This document shows positions 41,030 to 49,939 of a stretch of DNA of 64,000 nucleotides, piece by piece. The DNA comes from Ruminococcus sp. (lineage in GTDB: Bacteria > Bacillota > Clostridia > Oscillospirales > Ruminococcaceae). The stretch is taken from the NCBI RefSeq assembly GCF_019423705.1, contig NZ_JAHZAX010000001.1, positions 127,998 to 191,997 of the forward strand. The letters are read 5' to 3'. Position numbers and translations under genes: made by a program. Each line of letters begins with the position of its first letter. The stretch's first letter is position 1. A model generated the notes under the pieces. It saw only the letters and a program-made list of their open reading frames with translations, had not been told where the DNA came from and searched no databases.

Positions 41030-42126
41030 TGCCCGTATATAAGGATAAAAACGGCACTTGGTATGCTATGGTTCGTTATGAGGACTGGCAGGGGGAGCGA
41101 AAACAAAAGTGCAAGCGTGGCTTTGTTACCAAACGTGAGGCACAGAACTGGGAGCGAAGATTTCTGCTTCAGGCAAACAGTGACCTTGATATGCTGTTTA
41201 AGGACTTCTACAAGCTGTATGAACAGGATATGAGATCTCGCTTGAAACAGAATACATGGGAACATAAGGCACACGTCATTCAGTCGAAAATCCTCCCTTA
41301 TTTCGGGGATAAACCGATGAAGGATATTCTGGCGAGAGATGTGCTTTCGTGGCAGAATGAACTGCTTCGTCACCGTGACAAAAACGGAAAGCCCTATTCG
41401 GAAACATATTTGAAGAATCTGCACAATCAGCTTTCCTGTATCTTTAACCATGCGGTTCGCTACTATGATCTTGGCGTAAACCCAGCTGCCAAAGCTGGAA
41501 GTATTGGCGTAAAGAATGCCAAAGAGATGAACTTCTGGACAAAGGACGAATATATGCAGTTTTCTGAGGTCATGATGGACAAACCAGTTTCGTTTTATGC
41601 CTTTGAAATGCTGTATTGGTGCGGTATCCGTCTTGGCGAACTGTTGGCTCTCACACCAGAGGACTTTGATTTCCAGAATCGAAAGCTCCGCATTAACAAG
41701 TCCTATCAGCGTATCAAGGGGCAGGACGTTATTACAGAGCCGAAAACCAAGAAAAGCAACCGTACCATTGAAATGCCTGATTTTCTTTGTGAGGAGATGC
41801 AGGACTATCTCCGTATGCTTTACGATCAGAAATCAGATGAGCGTATTTTCACAATATCCAAGAGTTATTTGCATCACGAGATGGACAGAGGGGTAAAAGA
41901 AACGGGTTTGAAGCGTATCCGTATCCATGATCTGCGTCACAGCCATGTTTCGCTTCTGATCGAACTTGGGTTTTCGGCTGTTGCTATTGCAGATCGTGTG
42001 GGACATGAGAGCATTGAGATCACATACCGCTATGCATATCTGTTTCCGTCGAAACAGGCGGAAATGGCGAATAAACTCAGTGAGTTGAAGAAAGGAGATA
42101 ACGCAAATGTCAGCGAAAAACCTTGA
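41029..42126 (+). CDS. int: Tyrosine site-specific integrase
   Basis: 365 residues. An N-terminal arm-binding domain (1-60; DKNGTWYAMVRYEDWQGERKQ) is followed by a core-binding SAM-like domain (about 52-155). The catalytic domain has Arg201 (CGIRLGELLAL), a lysine near 242, HDLRHSH (His300, Arg303), His326 (VGHESIEIT) and the nucleophile Tyr335 (ITYRYAYLFP). It would integrate the element at the guaA 3' end and excise it with the upstream protein. It lies near the left end, as usual. Confidence 0.95.
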   Translation: MPVYKDKNGTWYAMVRYEDWQGERKQKCKRGFVTKREAQNWERRFLLQANSDLDMLFKDFYKLYEQDMRSRLKQNTWEHKAHVIQSKILPYFGDKPMKDILARDVLSWQNELLRHRDKNGKPYSETYLKNLHNQLSCIFNHAVRYYDLGVNPAAKAGSIGVKNAKEMNFWTKDEYMQFSEVMMDKPVSFYAFEMLYWCGIRLGELLALTPEDFDFQNRKLRINKSYQRIKGQDVITEPKTKKSNRTIEMPDFLCEEMQDYLRMLYDQKSDERIFTISKSYLHHEMDRGVKETGLKRIRIHDLRHSHVSLLIELGFSAVAIADRVGHESIEITYRYAYLFPSKQAEMANKLSELKKGDNANVSEKP

Positions 42127-42427
42127 CAGCAAAGGCAGATTTCGTTCCAGAACCATCGGATTTCGGGTATCTCCCGAAGAAGAAAAGCTGATAAATTCAG
42201 CAGTGGCACTTTCAGGACTGACCAAACAGGACTACATCGTAAAAAGGCTTCTCTGCCGTGATGTGGTGGTGCAGGGCAATCCGAGAGTGTATAAAGCTCT
42301 GAAAAATCAGCTTGCGGAAGTGCTTTCAGAATTGCAGAGAATAGAAAATAGTTCTGTAAGTGATGAACTTCTTGAAACGATACGACTCATCAACACTACA
42401 TTAAATGGAATGAAAGGAGAATCCTGA
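42107..42427 (+). CDS. MobC-like relaxosome accessory protein
   Basis: 106 residues. The N-terminus is basic with an RHH-like motif (SRTIGFRVSPEEEKLINSAVALSGLTKQDYIVKRLL), followed by a helical part with EVLSELQRIENS. This matches small MobC/ribbon-helix-helix mobilization proteins that help the relaxase at oriT. The gene overlaps the integrase end by 20 bases and its stop touches the next start (TGATG), so the run is one operon. The relaxase comes later at 43877. Confidence 0.7.
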   Translation: MSAKNLDSKGRFRSRTIGFRVSPEEEKLINSAVALSGLTKQDYIVKRLLCRDVVVQGNPRVYKALKNQLAEVLSELQRIENSSVSDELLETIRLINTTLNGMKGES

Positions 42428-43551
42428 TGTCAGAAGAAAAAGAAATGACCGCTCCGAACGTATCTATTGGCGTAGATACGGAGCAGTCATCCATAAAACA
42501 AACTACTAATAGTATATCAAATCGTGATGTAAATTTCAACCCCTTTGACGAATTTTTCAAGAAAATTGATCCGTCATACATGAAAACAGTCACGATGCAG
42601 GAACTGTATCAGGATATTTACAGCAAGAAACCGCCTGTTATTGAGGGCTTGCTCTATCAAGGTACTTATCTGTTTGTCGGTTCACCTAAGATCGGCAAAA
42701 GCTTCTTTATGGCACAGCTTGCCTATCATGTCAGCACAGGTACTCCGCTTTGGGACTATCCTGTGAAAAAGGGTACGGTTCTCTACCTTGCACTGGAAGA
42801 TGATTACAGACGATTGCAGGAACGAATGTACCGAATGTTCGGAACGGACAGTACGGAAAACTTGTACTTTTCCGTATCGTCCAAACCGCTTGGAAATGGT
42901 CTGACCGATCAGCTGAGCGGTTTTATCCGAGAACACCCTGACACAACGCTTGTGATTATTGATACACTTCAAAAAATCCGTGAGGTGGACAGTGATTCTT
43001 ACAGCTATGCCAAAGATTACGAGATCATCAATCAGCTGAAACAGTTCTCTGACAGTTGGGGAATATGTCTGCTGTTAGTTCATCATACGAGAAAGCAAAA
43101 GTCATCTGATAACTTCGACATGATCTCAGGAACAAATGGGTTACTTGGCTGTGCAGACGGAGCATTTATGCTTTACAAGGAAAACAGGACTTCCAATAAG
43201 GCAACACTTGAAATTTCAGGCCGTGATCAGCAAGATCAGAAAATCCATCTTATTCGTGATGAAGAAAAACTCTGCTGGAATTTTGAAAAAGCAGAAACAG
43301 AGCTTTGGAAAGAACCTCCCGAACCGTTGCTGGAATGTATCGCCAATCTTGTAACAGAAGAAAATCCGACTTGGCAGGGTACAGCGACTGAACTGATAGA
43401 AAAGCTTGGACTTGATATGAAGCCGAATGTGGTTTCGCTGAAACTCAATGTCAATGCAGGCAGATTGATGAATGATTATAGCATTCGATACACGAATAAG
43501 CGTAACCACAGCGGACGCATGATTTTCTTTTCTTTGTTATCAAAAGAGTAA
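42427..43551 (+). CDS. RepA-like RecA-fold ATPase/helicase
   Basis: 374 residues. Walker A is GSPKIGKS (residues 85-92) in YLFVGSPKIGKSFFMAQLA. Walker B is TTLVIIDTLQKI, and LLLVHHTRK follows like the RepA/DnaB H4 region. These AAA_25-type proteins act as hexameric helicases in plasmid or element replication. The C-terminal part (about 290-374) resembles a winged helix. The start follows the MobC-like stop by overlap. It precedes a 325-base gap with iteron-like repeats, suggesting that the element can replicate after excision. Confidence 0.82.
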   Translation: MSEEKEMTAPNVSIGVDTEQSSIKQTTNSISNRDVNFNPFDEFFKKIDPSYMKTVTMQELYQDIYSKKPPVIEGLLYQGTYLFVGSPKIGKSFFMAQLAYHVSTGTPLWDYPVKKGTVLYLALEDDYRRLQERMYRMFGTDSTENLYFSVSSKPLGNGLTDQLSGFIREHPDTTLVIIDTLQKIREVDSDSYSYAKDYEIINQLKQFSDSWGICLLLVHHTRKQKSSDNFDMISGTNGLLGCADGAFMLYKENRTSNKATLEISGRDQQDQKIHLIRDEEKLCWNFEKAETELWKEPPEPLLECIANLVTEENPTWQGTATELIEKLGLDMKPNVVSLKLNVNAGRLMNDYSIRYTNKRNHSGRMIFFSLLSKE

Positions 43552-43575
43552 ATTTCAAGTGGTTGGCGTGTCAGT

Positions 43576-43643
43576 CCGTGACGGTCGTGACGATGTTTTG
43601 TGAGCGGTGTAATCATCGTCACCATCGTCACACATCGTCACGG
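43576..43643. repeat. Iteron-like repeats (CATCGTCAC)
   Basis: Three direct copies of CATCGTCAC (43614, 43623, 43633) and two inverted copies (CCGTGACG at 43576, CGTGACGATG at 43586) form a compact block between the RepA-like and relaxase genes. It may be a replication origin or oriT. The rest of the gap 43552-43876 is GC-rich and non-coding, with a hairpin CGGCTCTCCGAGCCG around 43757-43771. Confidence 0.7.
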
Positions 43644-43876
43644 CGTTGACGGTTTATCCGCCGTTCAAGCCTCGCAGAGCCCCGATAGTATTTTTGATAG
43701 TCCGTAAGGCTGTCGAAAGTGCTATGGGGTTACCGGCGGCATTCCGCAGGTAACTCGGCTCTCCGAGCCGTTCGGTTTGCCGATCTCCGTATCGTTGCAA
43801 GCCAATTGCCCGTCAGGGCTTTGCGTCAGCAATCCCCTCATCAGAGGATTCAAATATAGAAACAAAGGAGACTATT

Positions 43877-45076
43877 ATGAGTACAAAGACTATCTCGATG
43901 TGTCAGGGGAAAGGCAGCCTGTCACATAACAATCGGGATTTCACTGCCAAGAATATTGACAGCTCACGCACTGCGGATAACATTGTTTTTGTTCAGCAGG
44001 AACTGGGCGAAGCATACCATCAGCTTTTTGGCGAAGCGGCAGAGAGATATAACGCTCGTCAGAAAAGAAAGGATCGCAATATCAATGACTACTTTCAGCA
44101 CCTGTTCAGCCGTGAACCAAGTGCAAGCGTTATCACAGGGACAAACAAGCAAAAGAGCTTTTATGAGGACTTAGTTCAGATCGGCACAAAAGATGATACA
44201 GGTGTCGGTACTCCCGATGCGGAGATCGCTGTTGCCTGTTTACGGGAGTACATGGAGGGCTTTTCAGAAAGAAATCCGAATTTCTATGTGTTCAATGCTG
44301 TGATGCACCTCGATGAAGCTACGCCGCATTTACACATCGACTATATCCCCGTCGGACATTTCGACAGAGGGCTTGATACCCGAAATGCTATGGCGAAAGC
44401 TCTCGAAGAAATGGGACACGGCAAAGGTGCAAATGCGATCAACCGCTGGCGGTTAGCGGAATGGGAAGTCCTGCACCAGATATGTACTGCTCATGGTATT
44501 GAGATCTCAGAGCCGAAGAAGTCCAGAGGGTACAGCTATACGGTTGAGGAATACGGCAAGCATCAAGACGAAATTAGGCGGCTGAACGAAGAAAAGGAGC
44601 AGGCTCTTTCTGAGCGTGACGAAGCCCGTGCGGAGCTTGACAAGGCAGCTAAGAAGAAGGTCAAACTCTATGAGATCGAGGGCATTGAAGCCAAGGAGTC
44701 GATGTTTGGAAAGAAAGTTACTCTCACAAAAGAGGATTATGACAAGCTCAGCGACACGGCAAAGAAGTATGTGGCAATGGTCAAGACCAACAAGAAGCTC
44801 AGATCCGAGCATGACACGGCAGTGCAGGAGCGTGATAAGCTGAAAAAGCAGTTGTCGGCTGTTTCCTCGGAGCTTGCCGCTTACAAGAAAGCTGAAAAGG
44901 AAAAGGCTCTTTTCACCCGTGAGAAGCTGAACAAGGAAGCAAAGCGTATCAGCCGTGAGGACGAGCTTTCACGCAAACTAAAAAAGGCTGAGGCTTTTAT
45001 TTCTGCCTGCGGGTTGAGTTCCGATTTTCAGCAGTTTAGATACAACAGCACTTCAAGAAAGAACGTGCTGGAATAA
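43877..45076 (+). CDS. MobV/Pre-family relaxase
   Basis: 399 residues. The relaxase domain is N-terminal, with the metal-binding triple histidine motif HLDEATPHLHIDYIPV (His144, His151, His153), the MobV signature HxDExTPHxH. A long coiled coil (about 225-370, rich in Lys and Glu) follows. It nicks oriT to start transfer and needs a helper conjugation system. It has its own AAAGGAG site before the ATG and follows the iteron-like region. Confidence 0.9.
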   Translation: MSTKTISMCQGKGSLSHNNRDFTAKNIDSSRTADNIVFVQQELGEAYHQLFGEAAERYNARQKRKDRNINDYFQHLFSREPSASVITGTNKQKSFYEDLVQIGTKDDTGVGTPDAEIAVACLREYMEGFSERNPNFYVFNAVMHLDEATPHLHIDYIPVGHFDRGLDTRNAMAKALEEMGHGKGANAINRWRLAEWEVLHQICTAHGIEISEPKKSRGYSYTVEEYGKHQDEIRRLNEEKEQALSERDEARAELDKAAKKKVKLYEIEGIEAKESMFGKKVTLTKEDYDKLSDTAKKYVAMVKTNKKLRSEHDTAVQERDKLKKQLSAVSSELAAYKKAEKEKALFTREKLNKEAKRISREDELSRKLKKAEAFISACGLSSDFQQFRYNSTSRKNVLE

Positions 45077-45090
45077 AGGAGGGCTATATT

Positions 45091-45495
45091 ATGATTATCA
45101 GAAGTAAAGATAAAATTTCGGTGAACGGCAAAAACAAGTCGGTCTGGGTACTGGATACCAATGCACTTACCGTTACACACGATGCAGCTGATGCTGAGCC
45201 AACAGTAACGGCATTCCATTCTGAGCATATCAAGTATCACCTGCACTATTCGGCGGAGTACCGCAAGGACAGACTGAGAAAACTTGTAAATAGCGGTGAG
45301 ATCCTGAGCTATCTGACCGAACTGGATAAGTCTGTGGAAAATGCTCTGGAAAGACAGGTTGAAAAGTGGAAAGCTGACGATAAGGAATATCAGCAGGCAC
45401 TTGCTGTTGGTGATCTCTGCAAAGCTCAAGGTTTGGAGAATATGTTTAGGTTGTGTGCAAGAGAGGCGGTGTATGCGGATTTGGTGTATGTATGA
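45091..45495 (+). CDS. TnpV-like element protein
   Basis: 134 residues, AGGAGG upstream. The C-terminal half (about 55-134: AEYRKDRLRKLVNSGEIL, then a long helix with KAQGLENMFRLCAREAV) resembles the TnpV proteins that accompany mobile elements in Clostridia. The N-terminal half (a VLDTNAL segment) is not recognised. Function is unknown. The family match is weak and based on pattern only. Confidence 0.5.
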   Translation: MIIRSKDKISVNGKNKSVWVLDTNALTVTHDAADAEPTVTAFHSEHIKYHLHYSAEYRKDRLRKLVNSGEILSYLTELDKSVENALERQVEKWKADDKEYQQALAVGDLCKAQGLENMFRLCAREAVYADLVYV

Positions 45496-45532
45496 TTTAA
45501 TTATGCTTCATAGGGAACAAGAGGAATAATAT

Positions 45533-48265
45533 TTACATTTTAAGATTGGTTTCAAGTATATCCTTTGCTTGCTTTCTAATCACATAGTTTGCATCATTCA
45601 CTAATTGTAGTGTAATTCTATTAATCAACTCTTTATGAATCGTATTATTCTCCTTGAAAATGTATAGAAGCTTACTTCGTATAGCTGGAGTTGGGTCAAT
45701 CGACATTTCATAAATTTTTTCTTCTGCTTGTCCAGCGCATTGTGAATCAAGAATAAACCATAGACATTCACAAGCCATTGTCCTAATGAAAACATCTTGA
45801 TCTTCACAACATTGAAATATGATAGATATGATTAATGCATCTACATCTGAACTAACATCGACCGAATATTGAAGATATGTCTTTAGGCATTGTACTAAGG
45901 CACGTCGTTCTTTGGCATCTTTTTTACTATATGAGAAACACCATTGAATCAAAACTTGTTTTTCCAGAACTCCGACAAGTATTTTCAGTATAATAAGTCT
46001 ACACCATAAACCTTCGTTACTTCTATGTGTCATTATGAAGTCAGATGAATCTTCTAAGGAGACGTTTTGAATGCAACCAATCAATGCAGAAGGAATATCA
46101 ATGCCGTTTTTATGATAGTAACCAAGAGCGGTACATAAACATTCTGCACATTGATCTTTTGTATCAAAAGAACAGTTACTATTAAGCACATCTATACACA
46201 ATGGGAAAAATTCTTCTGTTACGCATTTAATGATATCGTATGAAGGATTATTTTCAAACACACATGATACTATGTAGTATGGATTTACACCAAATTCGTG
46301 ATAAATACCTTTTTGATTATTGGCCTCAAATTGCTGTCTGGCACTTTCTATTTCCGATTGTAACACAGCATACCAATCGCCTTTATTTGTGTTGAGAGCA
46401 TAAATCAGCGCTTGTTCTCCAGAAAGTCCATTATTAGGTAGTGTTTCCAATTCAGAAAAGACATCAGGATTACCATTTACTAATGCAGCTATACATTGTG
46501 GATCACCATTTCTACTCACCATGTCAGGCAGTTTTTCCTTCAAGACTTCGCAAAGTGATTTTAATGTTTTGTTTGATACAGATTCTAGATCAAGATAACT
46601 TATTAGACGAGTTATGTGATTTGCTGTTGCGTATTTATCCTTACCTATAATAGTAATAAGAATCTTTACAACATTCTCGTTGCTTAGACGTTCACAATTA
46701 TTTATAATGCAATCCGTATAATTATCTGAAATATTCCATGGTAGATGCTCAGATAATTCTAACAAGTAACGTTCTGCTTCTGTAAACGAATTATCACTGA
46801 GATAAAGTCCTATCCTGTATAATACACCTATGCAGACCGCCTCTTTCGATCTTTCTTGTAAATTATGTGCTTGATGCCATAATCCATCAGCGTTCAAAAT
46901 AAAAATATTACTGATATTATTCCATTCAAGATTGCTAAGGCGTATAAAATCTTTATATTTCCCGTCAAAAAGATACATTTTTATTGCAGTATATAGGAGT
47001 TCGGGGCTATTATATAATTTGCCAGTACGATAGAAAATAGTTGCAAATATCTTCCGAGTAATAGCCAAATGTGTATATGAACCGTATAAGAGAGATGAGA
47101 AAAGATAGTTTTCTACACCAGAAATGATATTATCAAGATTACTTCCAAAAAAGGTTGTTCCAAAAGAAGCTGTATTTCGTTTTATTTCTTCGTTTAAAAG
47201 TGCTTCATATGTGTCTTCCAAATATCGGTCAAGCACAGGAACGTGAACAATAGTATTAAGTGAATTAAGTCTATTTTGGTAAATCTCATCTTCCAGTCCA
47301 ATTTTATTCTTTGGACAAAGCATTTGAAGATTACGTAAATCTATTAGAATATTTGTTACAATCCAAGCTGCAGCCTTGGTTTCTTCGGCTAACTTGAGTG
47401 CTTCTTTCTCTGAATAATAAGCTTTAACTATATCGCCTTGAATAAAGAAATCGATTGCATCCAGACGTTTTGAATACCATTCTACATTAGGGTAGATTGT
47501 AGCAACTGAACTTACAAGTTTTGATTTGACATCAGATGATAAAAATCTCTCACCGTTAAGCACCCATTTTATTGCTTGTTCACCTACAGTGTGCAAATTA
47601 GACAAAGGAATATCGGATTGTTTTTGCGATAAATTTGACATTCCAATATAGCTGTATATAGATTTATAGCTTGTCTTAAACTGAGACAAAACAGTTTTAG
47701 TCGGTATATATGAATCGTAGTCGGATTCAGTTTCAATTGGAGTACCATCTATATCTATAGGTTGCAAAAATGGTGTATAATGATGATTATAATGATAATA
47801 AAAAATGACATCCTGGATTACTGCGTTAGTTATAATCTTTTCTGCATTTGTAAAATCATTCATTTTACGATACGTGCAATAATCTCTCTTTTCTAGATCC
47901 TTACGCAAGCTTATGACCTCATCTTTTGCAGTATCGTCTCCAAAGAAAAAAACTAACATTGGCTTATTAGTTTCTCGACAACGAGTATATTCAACTTCAG
48001 TTCCTTTCCTAAATTCATTTTTAATCAACAGAACAACAATATCTGACGAATCAACATTGGCTACCATAAAATCACTGGATCTCATGCTACTTGTTCGATT
48101 CTCAATGGTAAAAGCTTGAATATAAGGACATTTATTAAGTTCATTTTGTACTGTTTCTCTAAAATCAAGCCACTTAAATGTTTCTTCTGAATCTGTATGT
48201 ACTTCATCACCCATTGCAGAGCTTATGAACACTTTCAACTTTTCTTCAATATTAGGACTATTCAT
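45533..48265 (-). CDS. DUF4062/TIR-like protein with helical repeats (putative defence protein)
   Basis: 910 residues. Residues 1-150 look like DUF4062, a TIR-like fold: LKVFISSAMGDE, then SDIVVLLIKNEFRKGTEVEYTRCRETNKPMLVFFFGDD. The remainder is alpha-helical (tetratricopeptide-like in the centre), with HEAT-like repeats at the C-terminus (about 810-905: VFIRTMACECLWFIL, PAIRSKLLYIF, YVIRKQAKDIL). No P-loop is visible, so this is not a STAND ATPase, unlike many DUF4062 proteins. GGAGGG precedes the ATG. It is AT-rich and on the strand opposite to the mobility genes. Related domain mixes occur in immune proteins; the exact function is unknown. Confidence 0.7.
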   Translation of the reverse strand: MNSPNIEEKLKVFISSAMGDEVHTDSEETFKWLDFRETVQNELNKCPYIQAFTIENRTSSMRSSDFMVANVDSSDIVVLLIKNEFRKGTEVEYTRCRETNKPMLVFFFGDDTAKDEVISLRKDLEKRDYCTYRKMNDFTNAEKIITNAVIQDVIFYYHYNHHYTPFLQPIDIDGTPIETESDYDSYIPTKTVLSQFKTSYKSIYSYIGMSNLSQKQSDIPLSNLHTVGEQAIKWVLNGERFLSSDVKSKLVSSVATIYPNVEWYSKRLDAIDFFIQGDIVKAYYSEKEALKLAEETKAAAWIVTNILIDLRNLQMLCPKNKIGLEDEIYQNRLNSLNTIVHVPVLDRYLEDTYEALLNEEIKRNTASFGTTFFGSNLDNIISGVENYLFSSLLYGSYTHLAITRKIFATIFYRTGKLYNSPELLYTAIKMYLFDGKYKDFIRLSNLEWNNISNIFILNADGLWHQAHNLQERSKEAVCIGVLYRIGLYLSDNSFTEAERYLLELSEHLPWNISDNYTDCIINNCERLSNENVVKILITIIGKDKYATANHITRLISYLDLESVSNKTLKSLCEVLKEKLPDMVSRNGDPQCIAALVNGNPDVFSELETLPNNGLSGEQALIYALNTNKGDWYAVLQSEIESARQQFEANNQKGIYHEFGVNPYYIVSCVFENNPSYDIIKCVTEEFFPLCIDVLNSNCSFDTKDQCAECLCTALGYYHKNGIDIPSALIGCIQNVSLEDSSDFIMTHRSNEGLWCRLIILKILVGVLEKQVLIQWCFSYSKKDAKERRALVQCLKTYLQYSVDVSSDVDALIISIIFQCCEDQDVFIRTMACECLWFILDSQCAGQAEEKIYEMSIDPTPAIRSKLLYIFKENNTIHKELINRITLQLVNDANYVIRKQAKDILETNLKM

Positions 48266-48288
48266 GAAATCCCTCCGTTTTTATGTTT

Positions 48289-48317
48289 ATTATACCATAA
48301 ATAAACATATAATTCAA
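48289..48317 (-). promoter_or_regulatory. Promoter of the DUF4062-like gene
   Basis: Minus strand TTGAAT, 17-base spacer, TATAAT, about 25 bases upstream of the start codon. Confidence 0.7.
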
Positions 48318-48332
48318 GATAAAAGCAAACAT

Positions 48333-48361
48333 GCCGAAGAATCCTATACGAGTTCTTCGGC
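48333..48361. terminator. Terminator-like hairpin after the XRE gene
   Basis: GCCGAAGAA...TTCTTCGGC, 9-bp perfect stem at the end of the small XRE gene, with T-rich sequence on both sides. Confidence 0.6.
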
Positions 48362-48362
48362 T

Positions 48363-48731
48363 TTATTTTGATAACTCTACCGCAATCTTTCCTATAATCT
48401 GGTAATGTTCTGCGCCCATTTTTTGGAACGTTGATATGTTCTTTTTTCTGAAAACTTCAATAAGATTTTTAGTAATAGCGATCTGTTCCGGGTTCATACC
48501 AAAAGTGGAAATATTTGAATGCTTTTCCATTCCTGCAAGATAATCCATTGAAACGTTAAAAATAGCGGCGAATTCTTTTACCGTTTCAAAGGTTGGATTT
48601 TGCAACCCTTTTTCATATCGGCTTATGATTGAACTTTCTTTATGAATCAGACGGGCAAGCTGCTCTTGCGTAAACCCTTTTTCTTTTCGTAATTTTTGAA
48701 GAATTACTCCGAAATCGTACACTTCATCCAT
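48363..48731 (-). CDS. XRE-family regulator (C-protein-like)
   Basis: 122 residues. The HTH is LQKLRKEKGFTQEQLARLIHKESSIISRYEKGLQNPTFETVKEFAAIFNVSMDYLAGM. The C-terminal helical part is unrecognised. The start ATG at 48731 is chosen because GAGG lies seven bases upstream. It is divergent from the methyltransferase gene, and a pair of TGATATATAATCA sites sits between them. The arrangement is like the control proteins of restriction-modification loci, although it could equally control the DUF4062 gene. Confidence 0.8.
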   Translation of the reverse strand: MDEVYDFGVILQKLRKEKGFTQEQLARLIHKESSIISRYEKGLQNPTFETVKEFAAIFNVSMDYLAGMEKHSNISTFGMNPEQIAITKNLIEVFRKKNISTFQKMGAEHYQIIGKIAVELSK

Positions 48732-48809
48732 TTTGCACCTCAAGAATTTGTAGTATACTCAAATTATACCCCAAACCACTTGATAAATATGCAATTTTAT
48801 GGTATACTG

Positions 48810-48857
48810 CTTGATATATAATCAAGTTTGAAATGAAAAACATGATATATAATCAAA
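48810..48857. promoter_or_regulatory. Putative operator pair between XRE and methyltransferase genes
   Basis: CTTGATATATAATCAAG (48810-48826, near-palindrome) and TGATATATAATCAA again at 48843-48856, with start-to-start distance of 31 bases. The second copy is in the methyltransferase leader. Likely bound by the XRE protein. Confidence 0.6.
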
Positions 48858-48874
48858 TCGAAAGGCATAGTAAA

Positions 48875-49939
48875 ATGGCAAACAAAAATGAAAATCTTTC
48901 TGCTGCGAAAAATGCAAAGAAAGATGAGTTTTATACTCAGTTAGTCGACATAGAGAACGAATTAAGGCATTATAAGGAACATTTCAAGGATAAGATTGTT
49001 TTCTGCAATTGTGATGACCCTTATGAGAGCAATTTCGTGAAGTATTTTGCAATGAATTTTAATGCTCTCGGATTGAAAAAGCTTATTGCAACTTGTTATA
49101 CGACTTCTCCCGTGATGTATACGCAGCTTACATTTTTTGGCGAGGAAGAAGTAATTTCCGTTGCTTACAGTGGAAAGAAACCGTATGTCATTGAAATTTC
49201 TGAAGTTACAGATGAAAATGGCGATGGTGCGGTTGATCTGACTGATTTTGAGTTGATTTTAAAGAAGAATAAGCCGAAAATATTAAAGGGGGACGGCGAT
49301 TTTCGTTCTGCTGAATGTATTGAATATTTGAAAGAAGCTGATATTGTTGTGACAAATCCCCCATTTTCCCTTTTCAGAGAATACGTTGCACAGCTTATGG
49401 AGTATGATAAAAAATTTATTATTATTGGGAATCAGAACGCAATTACATATAAGGAGGTTTTCCCACTAATCAAAGAAAATAGGTTGTGGTTAGGCTTTAA
49501 GTGCGGAGATATGGCATTTACAGTTCCGGAGTCATATGAAGCGAGAGAAACACGGTTTTGGGTTGATGAGAGTGGGCAAAAATGGAGAAGTTTTGGAAAT
49601 ATTTGTTGGTATACAAATCTTGACCACAGCAAAAGACATGAGGATTTAATCCTTTATAAAAGCTATTCAGAAGAGGAATATCCTTCTTATGATAATTATA
49701 ATGCTATAAATGTCAATAAAACAGCAGAAATACCTTACAACTATGACGGTGCAATGGGAGTTCCTATTACTTTTCTTGATAAGTATAATCCTGAACAGTT
49801 TGAAATTTTAGATGCAAGAGAATATGCATTGTTCGATAAGCAAAAAAATAAAAATACATACTTAATAAAAGATGCAGATAGTGCAATTAATGGCAAGCCC
49901 AAATATGCAAGAATTTTGATTAGAAAGAAGGAGAAATAA
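48875..49939 (+). CDS. EcoRI-family adenine-specific DNA methyltransferase
   Basis: 354 residues. The N-terminus (NENLSAAKNAKKDEFYTQLVDIENEL) and the catalytic motif VVTNPPFSLFREYV (NPPF) are those of the EcoRI methyltransferase family. KIVFCNCDDPYESNFVKYF and the final PITFLDKYNPEQFEILDA are also typical. It would methylate adenine N6 in a specific DNA sequence and protect the host. ATG at 48875 (AAAGG nine bases upstream) is preferred over the ATG at 48833. It overlaps the start of the next gene by one base. No EcoRI-like nuclease is adjacent; the partner is a DUF262-HNH protein. Confidence 0.88.
   Translation: MANKNENLSAAKNAKKDEFYTQLVDIENELRHYKEHFKDKIVFCNCDDPYESNFVKYFAMNFNALGLKKLIATCYTTSPVMYTQLTFFGEEEVISVAYSGKKPYVIEISEVTDENGDGAVDLTDFELILKKNKPKILKGDGDFRSAECIEYLKEADIVVTNPPFSLFREYVAQLMEYDKKFIIIGNQNAITYKEVFPLIKENRLWLGFKCGDMAFTVPESYEARETRFWVDESGQKWRSFGNICWYTNLDHSKRHEDLILYKSYSEEEYPSYDNYNAINVNKTAEIPYNYDGAMGVPITFLDKYNPEQFEILDAREYALFDKQKNKNTYLIKDADSAINGKPKYARILIRKKEK

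Noticed and set aside
45533..48265. DUF4062-like protein as a NACHT/STAND ATPase
   Set aside because: No Walker A motif (GxxxxGK[ST]) was seen anywhere in the 910 residues.
48833..48874. Methyltransferase start at ATG 48833
   Set aside because: It has no clear ribosome site and would overlap an operator-like repeat; ATG 48875 has AAAGG upstream and starts like other family members.
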